Shown: piece by piece, positions 56,615 through 64,000 of the stretch | Layout of the letters: every line of letters starts with the position of its first letter | Position numbering within the stretch: position 1 is the stretch's first letter | Assembly: GCA_936432065.2 (NCBI GenBank) | Contig: OW386291.2 | Coordinates: forward strand, 104,411,823-104,475,822 | From: Rutpela maculata | Taxonomy: Eukaryota > Arthropoda > Insecta > Coleoptera > Cerambycidae | Direction: 5' to 3' | Length of the DNA: 64,000 nt | The notes under the pieces: model-generated | What the model was told of the DNA's origin: nothing | Database searches by the model: none | The model's input: the letters and a program-made list of their open reading frames with translations, nothing else | Position numbers and translations under genes: made by a program

Positions 56615-57435
56615 CACACTCTCCACTGGTACTTCACCTTTTCCACTGTTAACCGGTGTAGTGGCTTTGCAATATCCGCAAACTCTTCCATAAAGCGTCT
56701 ATAATAAGTGCGTAGTCCAAGGAAGCTTCGTACTTCATGAATATTTGATGGTCTTGGCCAGTCTCGTACTGCTGAAATTTTCTCCTGGTCTGTTTGTATT
56801 CCATCCGATGATACAACGTGTCCAAGGAATTTGACTTCTTTCTGGAATGGTAAGCAATTCTTTGGATTCAACTTCAGATGTGCGTTCCTAACTCTCCCGA
56901 ATACTCCTTGAAGGTTTCGCAAATGTTCCTTAAAGTCCCGACCCATAACCAATACATCATCAAAGTAAACCAGTCACGTCTTCCAAGTCAAATCAATCCT
57001 CGAAGTACAAATTCCATCAACCCTTCAAAAGTAGCTGGTGCATTGCAAAGATTAAAAGACATCACTGTAAACTAGTAAAGACCACCTGTTGAGAAAGCCG
57101 TCTTTTCTTTGTCCCACTTGCTAATAGCCGCTCCTAAGGTTTAGGGTTGAAAACCATCGTGAACCTGCCAGCGTGATTAACGTGTCATCAATTCGTGGCA
57201 ATGGGTAGCTGTCTTTCTTCGTAACACCGTTCAACTTTCTGTAGTCGACGTAAAATCTTAAAGTTCCGTCCTTTTTGGCAACCAGAACTACTGGCGACGA
57301 CCAGGGACTAGTTAACTCATCTTTTAACATTTTCTGGATCATCGCAGAAGCTTCTTGTTTCGCTAGAGCCTCCTCGGCTGTTGGCGGATGGCGGGTGAGT
57401 AGTTTATGACTGATTAGTATTAGTGCTTTCTTCAA
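56614..57435 (-). pseudogene. gypsy reverse transcriptase
   Basis: SPWSSPVVLVAKKDG and FYVDYRKLNGVTKKDSYPLP are motifs 1-2 of Ty3-type RT. In shifted frames the segment encoding YFDDVLVMG (YxDD catalytic box) lies near 56950-56975. Then LNPKNCLPFQKEVKFLGHV and VRSFLGLRTYYRRFMEEF. Stops and frameshifts near 57120-56970 disable it. Confidence 0.85.
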
Positions 57436-58060
57436 TACATGTGTCGGGTTTCTTCTTTGGACATGTCTCCAGTACTACTATGTTTTTACCCCTTTCATGC
57501 CTGTTTTCCCTAGTAGCTTTTCTCACACTCCTTCTATTGGCTTTTGTCGTTGCGCGTTTTTTGACCCCGTACGTCATCGTTGGTAGCATGACAGCTATGT
57601 ATTGCATATCCCCTTAATCAGGTTCCATGGTAGTTTATTTTTTTCGATGAAATTTATAATCACTCGCGTAACTCTGTATGCTGTTTTTATTTTGTTCTTT
57701 TTTTTTAGTTAATTCTTCAGAGGGTTCCTAGATACTTCAATTGTTCGTTGTTCTTAGGCAGTAACCGCATATTTTGTATTCTTCTCACTGACCGGGTTCT
57801 CTTTTATTAACGGGTGCCGCATCATTATTAGACTTGAAAATTATCAGTTCAGTTATGTCCAGATGTGGTTTCATATTTTCTAGAAAGTTGAGAGTATCCT
57901 GATTTTCTTCCGTGATGATTAGATCATCGTCGTATGCTAGTACGATCGGGGTTGTCAATGTTTCTGTGTTTTCTTTAAAATTTGGCATTTCCTTTATTAT
58001 GGTCTAGGACCGTAAATAGTAGGGGGCATCCCTGCTTGACTCATATTTTTCTGTTTGGTT
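57430..58060 (-). pseudogene. X element RT fragment (RTE-like)
   Basis: VKQGCPL (motif B-like) near 58040, then VLAYDDDLIITEEN (YxDD region, with Asp where Ala is usual) and ELIIFKSNNDAAPV in the frame 57988-57785. After several stops, VMLPTMTYG and TTKANRRSVRKATREN lie in the frame 57607-57404. This order fits RTE-type LINE RT. The palm motifs A and earlier are missing. Confidence 0.6.
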
Positions 58061-60034
58061 TCCGTCGTCTGTCCAACATTACTCAAATTAGAAAGCATAA
58101 AGCACCTTTTCGCATAAAACACAAATTACCATTTCAGGCGTTGCACATCGTCAACTTATTTAACCACATCTCCCTTTTCTCTACAACTATAAAATCTATA
58201 ACTCTTTTCTATCCCCTTCTACATTTCTGTTTGTTGCTTTTTGTTTGTTTTCTAAATTTTTCTCTTCCTAATCATATTTTTAGTAAATATTTATGATCTT
58301 TTGAAACTTATGAAACTAATGTTTTAAATCATACATTGTGCAATTTATCATAGTCGCTCGCTCTTGCAATTGTTTGAAAATGATTATTTGGTCAGTAATT
58401 TTCTCGGATGGCTCAGTTATATTTATTCCTGATATTTATTGCCTTTTTATGTCAATTATTTCTTTATATACGTTTAATTTCAATTAATATATATGTTGCA
58501 CTTTGTGACCAGGAGATATATTGTTTTGTAGCTGTTTTTGTTTATCTGGATTCGCCACGTCCAGTTCTTCATTGCCACGACGACTGGTGACATGGATGTC
58601 GGTCTACGAAGGGTAAAATATAAATTAATTTTAAATAAATTACTGGTTGATTTCATTTTGTACTTGACTCTCGCCCTGGGGTCCTGGGTCTGATTTCTCC
58701 TGGTGATGACATCAGATACTCATGAATAAAGGAGGTTGTATTACATGTGTGTAAAATTACTATTTCTATAATAATATTGTTGAGCTTCACTGGGGTCACT
58801 CTAACAAACTCTAACAAATTTCCATTTTCACAGAAATGTAGATATTAAATTAACTCATTTCTTGTTACTTATTTAAGCATAAAAATGAAATATTCCTATC
58901 CGATCTACGGAATGCTACATTGTTGCATATTTTCACCGAACTGATCCGAAAATGACTTTGTTTATTCAGATGAAGCTTCCGCTGAAAAATAATATTCTCT
59001 ATATTAGGTTAAAATTCACATTTAGATGCTAATGTCAATTGAGAAAGTAGAGAAGTTTGTTTTAGAGACTGGTATTTATTTTTTATGAATGCTCAGTCTA
59101 TTCCCGTTACAAAAAGTAGTAGTAATTCCATAAACATAAATCAAAAATGAAATAAGAAAATACTAGTTAAAATTAAAATACATTCATTACATTCGCTGTT
59201 AGAACTTTATAATGCTTTTATAAACACGGGTAATGATCAGAATTTTTATAATGCAAGTAACTTTATTCCTGAAGTTTACTGTTTGTTTCTAGAAAAATGC
59301 AACTTTTTAAAAGTTAAACAGTATGCTGCATATTAGTAATTTACATGATAATTACTTTGAAATGGGAGAATATTTAACCATACCAACAAAATTTATTGTT
59401 GTTTGAATTTACTCCAAAAAAAATAAACGATTAATTTTATTTGTGACGTGTGACTGTTTTAAAAACTTCAAATACAGGGTGTTTATACATTGTTGATTTA
59501 GGTATAGAGTGTTTATAAATTGTTGTCGGCAAATTCGGGAGTTAATTTCTATTAATACTAATGAAAAGAAAGATGTCACATTACTGCACTTTCTAACCCC
59601 CTCTTCCTTAGATGGGTGTTATGGCCATATGCGATTAACAAGTATATATTTGCTTGTATGCTTATGGATTCATAACTCAAAAAACGCGTTCACTCATTTC
59701 GATGCGACTTTTACTTCCCTTACTTACATAAGGGAAGAATTGTAATAGTGAAAAGTCACTCTCAGAGATTTCTTTGGATTTTCACGTTTTAGACTATGTG
59801 GATTACGAAGATTAAGGTTTTTCAACTCTCTGTCTGTCGTTTTGGTGTCTGTCTATTATTGGAGTTGTATCTATAAGACTAATTGATGGAGAAGAATATT
59901 TGGTAGGTAGTTGCGGGTAGTACCAACGAAGAACTGGGATATACTTTTATTCAAAAATAAACAGGGCAGTATAATTACGGAGCACACAAAACAGTTTTGC
60001 ACCTTGTATGTGTTTTTTTTTTTGGGGGGGGGGG
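58061..60034. other. AT-rich region, no gene recognised
   Basis: The segment 59755-59935 (GATTTTCACGTTTTAGA...GGAGAAGAATATTTGG) recurs diverged at 60300-60440, suggesting an old dispersed repeat. No coding domain is visible. Confidence 0.4.
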
Positions 60035-60230
60035 GTGACCATCCAGTTTTCATATTTTTCTTCGGCAGTTGTGTTAAGTGAATGATAAATATTATCGTGC
60101 TCCGACACATTTTTTAATTTTTCTTTGGGTGACCACCCTGTATATTTTTCATACTTTTCTTCTTTGACAGTTGTGTTAACTGTAAGCGAAATATTGTCAT
60201 CCTCCGTCACATATTTTTAATTTTTCCTGT
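60035..60230. repeat. ~105-bp tandem pair with GGGTGACCA starts
   Basis: Two units start GGGTGACCATCC and GGGTGACCACCCTGTA, each followed by TTCATA(C/T)TTTTCTTC and CAGTTGTGTTAA(G/C)TG. A T-run plus a 13-G run (about 60010-60036) precedes the first unit. Confidence 0.65.
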
Positions 60231-60677
60231 TGGATGAAAACCTCGTACATGTTTTTGCTAAAAGTCATACTTTTAAGGGAAGTATTGTAATCATGAAAAA
60301 ATCACCCCCTGGATTTTCACGTTTCAGAGTATACGTATTACGAAAATTAAAGCCATTTAATTCCGTCAGTCTCTCTGTGTGTCTGTTGACGCTATATCTA
60401 CAAAACCACTTGATGGAGAAGGATAATATTTGGAAGGCAGTTGACGCTATTGTCAACAAAAAACTGAAGTTAAAAAATATACAGTGTGGACCCCATAAAA
60501 CACTAATAATAAAAAGTACGTTGTGGAAATTTTCCAACAATAACATCTTTGGAGATGTGAAATGGGATTAAAAACTCAACTTGCGCTGATTTGGACGAAA
60601 TTTGATAAAGTTGTTGATCAGGAGATACTAATAAAAACTAAGTTTAAACATTTTCTGAAAACATCCCTAATAGTCCA
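60231..60677. other. spacer, no gene recognised
   Basis: The 113-codon plus frame 60230-60571 has no recognised motif and overlaps an antisense frame. It includes the second copy of the repeat first seen near 59760-59935. Confidence 0.35.
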
Positions 60678-61389
60678 AGATCCCAGAGCTGCCAGACCTA
60701 CGTCATTTTAGCACAGCTAATATTTTGACAACAAATAGTGTAATATCTAGTTAAGAGCGTAAGCGTATGTGCTAGTTTGAAAGCGGGGCCCTTTTGCAGA
60801 AAACAGGTACAAAAGGTACATAAAAATTTTACTCAGTACGTTAAAGAATGATAGCTGGTTTATTTTCCATGTGAGACACTAACGACGTGGTGTAAACGTC
60901 AACCTCCGAATCTTAAGGTCCGGGGTTCAATCCTGAGCGTTCTCAGCTTTTTTTCAACAAATATTAACTTATGATGGCGATTACCAAGAAAGAGACAACC
61001 GATAGGGAAATATTTATTATTTTTGGCCATAACTTTTTTCTTAATACGTATATTTGAAAAAAAAAATTAAGAATGCTCGGGGATCGAACCTCGGACCTTA
61101 AGATTCGGAGGTTGACGCGTACACCATGCAGTTAGCAATATTTAATACATCTGTTTTGATTGATTGATTGATTGATTGATGTAGTTAGCGTGTTACTTGT
61201 AAAATAATCCAGCTATCATACTTTAACGTGCGGATTAAAATTTGTATGCACCTTTTGTACCTGTTTTCTGCAAAAGGGCCCCGCTTTCAAACTAGCAAAT
61301 ACGCATACGTTCTTAACTAGATATTACACTATTTGTTGTCAAAATATTAGCTTTGCTAAAATGACGTAGGTCTGGCGGCTCTGGGATCT
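60678..61389. mobile_element. inverted-repeat element with a tRNA-like sequence in each arm
   Basis: The ends GATCCCAGAGC and its inverse open arms of about 290-320 bp that share AGACCTACGTCATTTTAGCA, GAAAGCGGGGCCCTTTTGC and AAAACAGGTACAAAAGGT. Each arm contains a tRNA-like block: GTCAACCTCCGAATCTTAAG followed by GGTCCGGGGTTCAATCC (plus, about 60898-60940) and the inverse with GGATCGAACCTCGGACC (about 61080-61105). GGTTCRATCC is a good pol III B box, and GTGGTGTAAACG could serve as an A box. The right arm carries a (GATT)n insertion (61159-61182). No protein is encoded. It may be a MITE that captured a SINE-like unit before forming its palindrome. Confidence 0.7.
61159..61182. repeat. (GATT)n microsatellite
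   Basis: Six GATT units within the right arm of the inverted-repeat element. The left arm has none. Confidence 0.9.
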
Positions 61390-62159
61390 CACACTATAAG
61401 AATGTGAATGGCAGTTGAAAAATTAACTTGTTTCGATTAGAGTAAAATTTGATACGGAGTGTGAAAATAAGGTTAAAAATTCAACTATCTGATTTTGATT
61501 AAAATGTAAAACCGGTTTCCGCTAAAGTCTTTCAAATTGAAATGTTACAGTTTTCGGTGAGATTGTTGTAGAACCTTCTAGAATCGACCTAAGTCGAAGT
61601 CAAAATAAAAATTCGACTTAGGCAAAAATTTCATTTAAGGACATTTTCAAGAGTCTGAGAGACTTCAGAGCCACAAACTAGTGCAAAAGGACCGCTATGA
61701 GTCCGATAAGACATTAGGCACAACCGGGTAAAAATTCGAAAAAACACAGAATTTTTACTTAGGAAAATATATTTTGATCCAGGATACCGTGCGTGTAATT
61801 TCCCATTAGGCATGTACATTCACGTAGCGCGATAGATATGACAACACAGCTGCCGTAAATTCCACCGTCCAGCGGAGCATCCCAGCTCTGTTATTTCATT
61901 TCAGCCAGCTGGCACGCGCGATGTTGTAATTTTACTCCCTATGCCTAGCGTTCCGCTACACGCACGGTATGAGAGTGAAAGTATATGGTGGTTATGGAAA
62001 AATGAATCACATACTTTTTTAAAAGTACGCCAAAAAAAGTACTTTGAAAATATTTAAAATATTTTCAATTTTAATTCATCCGCCGAAGACACTGACCATG
62101 GCAGTACAGTCATTATATATATATATACCTTGCTCTAAAGACTGCCTATAAAATTTTAA
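61390..62159. other. spacer, no gene
   Basis: A short G+C-richer stretch near 61830-61980 is present without recognised coding or RNA structure. An (AT)n run occurs near 62114-62126. Confidence 0.4.
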
Positions 62160-62460
62160 CAAGGCAATGTATAAATAAAATTATATAAAAGAAATATTTT
62201 TAAGAAACAGTTTTTACTTATTTGAAAAATTACTAAAAAGTAAAAATATATTTTTTTAAATTCATACACCTGGAAACCAAAAGCTTTGGGGATGGTCATA
62301 TAGCGCTATTGCATAGTTACTTTACTCAATTGACCGTCCCAAAGCTTTTGGTTTCCAGGTGTATGAATTTAAAAAAAAAATATTTTTACTTTTTCGTAGT
62401 TTTTCAAATAAAAGATTTTTCTTAAAAATATTTTTTTTATATAATTTTATTTTTTACTTT
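62160..62460. repeat. long hairpin, ~130-bp arms
   Basis: The left arm (about 62160-62298) and right arm (62331 to about 62460) are inverse copies sharing TTCATACACCTGGAAACCAA and AAGCTTTGGG. The 32-bp spacer contains TAGCGCTA. The A/T-rich outer arms pair less well. This is consistent with a MITE or foldback element. No target duplication was resolved. Confidence 0.75.
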
Positions 62461-62480
62461 TTAGTCTACTTATTTTACAC

Positions 62481-62695
62481 AGACAGACAGAACCCTTCCC
62501 TCCTCCGTCTTCTCACCCCCTCTAACACTACTTCCCACCCCTTCCCACCTCTTCCCCTCCCCCTTCCCACCTCTTCCCACCCCATCCCCATCTCTTCCCA
62601 ACCCTTCTCATTCCTTCCCCATCTCTTCCCACCCCTTTCCCACCTCTTCCCACCCCTTTCCCACCTCTTCCCATCCCTTCCCACCTCTGCCACGT
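62481..62695. repeat. polypyrimidine minisatellite (CTTCCCACCTCTTCCCACCC)
   Basis: An almost pure C/T strand of about 210 bp made of variants of CTTCCCACC and CTTTCCCACC, with an underlying period near 10 and longer units near 29 bp. Purine-only minus-strand frames across it (rich in Gly, Glu, Arg, Trp) are artefacts. Such tracts can form triplex DNA. Confidence 0.85.
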
Positions 62696-62932
62696 CCGCC
62701 ATATTGAATATAGAATGACGTCACATAGTTTATCGTATTTTACTTTCATTTGATACCCATATCAAGGGGGTTGTAAAGAAAAAGGCGATCCGCCATCTTG
62801 GGACATCCGCCATATTGAATTCAAAATGACGTCACATAGTTTATCGTATTTTACTCGTCAAACCCTTGGTTGTGACTAAAAGCCGATCCGCCATCTTGGG
62901 ATGTCCGCCATATTGGATTTAGACCGATAATG
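62696..62932. repeat. ~122-bp tandem repeat, two units
   Basis: Both units have GTCCGCCATATTG or ATCCGCCATATTG, then AATGACGTCACATAGTTTAT and CGTATTTTAC. A third GTCCGCCATATTGGATTT starts near 62911 and is not continued. GATCCGCCATCTTGGGA separates units. The GCCATNTTG words resemble insect and vertebrate YY1-type sites only by chance composition. Confidence 0.75.
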
Positions 62933-62959
62933 GCTATACTATGTTGCATTGTCACCGGA

Positions 62960-63127
62960 CTTATGCACGTGTGCCAAATTTCAAATTTCAAAGCTCTAGC
63001 TTAATTAGAACTAGTCGAAATTCAGCTTGCAAGATTTAACCTAAACAAACATACATACAAACAAACAAACAAACAAACAAACAAACAAACAAACAAACAA
63101 ACAAACAAACAAACAAACAAACAAACA
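62960..63127 (+). mobile_element. repeat 3' end with (CAAA)n tail
   Basis: GTGTGCCAAATTTCAAATTTC and CAAGATTTAACCTAAACAAAC lead into about 19 CAAA units (about 63051-63126). A conserved phrase followed by a tetranucleotide tail is typical of arthropod non-LTR or SINE-like 3' ends. No coding part is visible upstream. Confidence 0.55.
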
Positions 63128-64000
63128 TTGCAAGTTAAATAAAAGCTTTTAAAAAGGCGAAACCGACGAATTTGGCAAAAGCGGCGTAGCGCCTATAAGC
63201 AAAAATTAACAAAAAATCAATGAAAATGCACAAGGCTGGTTTCTCGCATAAAATGAGTTTGGATTCACCCAGCGACTCATAATATGGTCGAGTGCGTTGG
63301 GCAGTCAATACAAAGCGATGGCAGGAAAGTCAATAGCAGGGCTTTCCAAATAATAAAGTTATAGAGAAAACCGTCTTGTACACGGGACTCAAAAGTACAT
63401 TTTGCCCAAAAGTCGTTCGGAGGCGAGTCGCTGTCAATTTTCTTATATTGAACCTGCATGGGGACAAGTACGTCGTAAGACTGGCCGAAAGTTATTAAAC
63501 TCATGTTTTAGTCGAACTCCGTCTCGTGAATGATAAAATGACGATTTGGGCTATTCATAAGCGAACCAAAACTTTTCAAGTAAAATATTTTTATATTATT
63601 TTCAGTCAGCCATAATTACCAAAATACAAAATTTATTAAATTCTTTTTAAAAGACTTGCACTTAATTCTGAGGAAGTTAAGTGAATCTTTTCTACCAAAT
63701 CGATTGTTAGCGTACGCACTCACTTGTCACTTGCCTTAGTTGGGGAGGCGTGATTCTTTCACAAAATACTGTATTATTTTACACTTATTAAATAAATGGT
63801 ATTATTTGAACTAATTGCATTTTATTGATGTAAGGACTTGTTGCTAGTCTTAATCCCTGGAGTTTTCGTTTGGAATACCTAAACAACTGAATTAATCGGA
63901 ATCTCATGATTCCTTAAGTCTGAAACTCAGTGTTCTGGTCGCCTTATGGGAGCTTGATATAGGGATTTTTTTATGCGATTTCTCCAGAAATCTTTGCAGA
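63128..64000. other. end of window, no gene recognised
   Basis: The minus frame 63277-63504 has no recognised domain. The remainder is A/T-rich and without a repeat shared in the window. Confidence 0.4.

Larger units (their letters stand above)
55255..57428 (-). mobile_element. second Ty3/gypsy pol fragment, no LTRs
   Basis: Reverse transcriptase, RNase H and integrase core in canonical order on the minus strand, truncated before the integrase C-terminus. It is related to the 28-32 kb element: the linker WAQWDSLKVIDG and VIPRCRVPKVLQ parallel WSQWDSLTVVGG and VIPRCRVPEVLQ there. Both ends stop within X sequence without LTRs, so this is a fragment left by deletion or rearrangement. Confidence 0.85.
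54884..58060 (-). mobile_element. X element copy X5 (RTE-like LINE), split by gypsy fragment
   Basis: Minus strand. The upstream part (58060-57430) carries RT motif fragments; the downstream part (55250-54884) carries the C-terminal and 3' region with GAAGAATTGCAATG-like phrases and an end at GATGGTAAATCAAATCAAG. Between them lies a gypsy pol fragment. This is the best-preserved X copy and is the basis for the RTE-like assignment. Confidence 0.65.

Noticed and set aside
60898..60940. Possible tRNA gene
   Set aside because: A B-box-like segment is present, but no complete acceptor stem and anticodon arm could be folded, and the sequence is repeated in the inverted arm. It is treated as a SINE-like part of the element.
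62475..62749. Gly/Glu/Arg/Trp-rich frames on the minus strand
   Set aside because: They are produced by the C/T minisatellite. Low-complexity composition explains the open frames.
63051..63126. CAAA array as a CRISPR or telomere-like repeat
   Set aside because: It is a simple tetranucleotide tail without spacers. The unit is not a telomeric motif, and CRISPR is not expected in an animal genome.

Overview
This is an AT-rich window from an animal genome, most likely an insect. The evidence is the repeat content: Ty3/gypsy LTR elements, I-group and R1-like LINEs, an RTE-like LINE with a short AATC-type tail, PIF/Harbinger and hAT DNA elements, MITEs, and tRNA- and 5S-derived SINEs. The order or species cannot be fixed from sequence alone. 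I found no intact host protein-coding gene, no tRNA or rRNA gene and no CRISPR array. Every protein fragment I recognise belongs to a transposable element, and all but a few short stretches are broken. The window reads as intergenic, intronic or heterochromatic sequence built from nested mobile elements. Names such as W, V, X, Y, Z and U are local labels for repeat families defined within this window.

Layout: 0.5-1.8 kb is a 654-bp direct tandem duplication. 2.8-3.2 kb holds palindromes and a hairpin. 4.3-5.5 kb (minus) is the decayed C-terminal half of a hAT-like transposase. 7.3-9.05 kb is an RTE-like LINE copy (X) split by a TIR element (U). 9.55-10.06 and 14.71-15.11 kb are oppositely oriented copies of a small hAT-like element. 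10.1-11.2 kb is an R1-like LINE remnant. 12.3-12.5 kb is a tRNA-derived SINE beside a 630-bp Harbinger element with perfect 68-bp TIRs and TTA duplications. 15.4-18.04 kb has two LINE 3' ends from different families facing away from each other. 19.9-20.7 kb is a diverged W copy. 21.85-23.34 kb is a complex tandem array. 24.35-25.15 kb is a W+V unit. 25.47-25.83 kb is a 5S-rRNA-derived SINE candidate.

26.57-32.79 kb is the clearest nest. A W/V repeat is interrupted first by a 1.15-kb hAT-like element (Z) and then by a 4.0-kb gypsy element with two LTRs, a tRNA primer site, gag, protease and an integrase remnant. RT, RNase H and the integrase core are deleted. Both insertions have target duplications, and removing the gypsy element restores the W sequence exactly. 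35.7-36.4 and 41.75-42.3 kb are an inverted pair of another dispersed repeat (Y). 37.3-39.4 kb is a threefold tandem of part of X, with a solo LTR in the first unit and a foldback MITE in the second. 43.56-44.25 kb is a W copy. 45.4-49.56 kb is a nearly complete but frameshifted I-group-like LINE (endonuclease, RT, RNase H, CCHC). 49.65-52.02 kb is a long inverted repeat interrupted by W. 52.76-53.42 kb is another W. 54.88-58.06 kb is an X copy interrupted by a second gypsy pol fragment. 60.68-61.39 kb is an inverted repeat carrying a tRNA-like sequence in each arm. 62.16-62.46 kb is a long hairpin. 62.48-63.13 kb is a polypyrimidine tract, a 122-bp tandem repeat and a CAAA tetranucleotide tail.

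The genes do not form a host pathway. The useful story is the order of insertion: older X and W repeats were duplicated and then invaded by Harbinger, hAT and gypsy elements. The gypsy element at 28.2-32.2 kb, with about 1% LTR divergence, is the only insertion that could be roughly dated here, and it looks recent.
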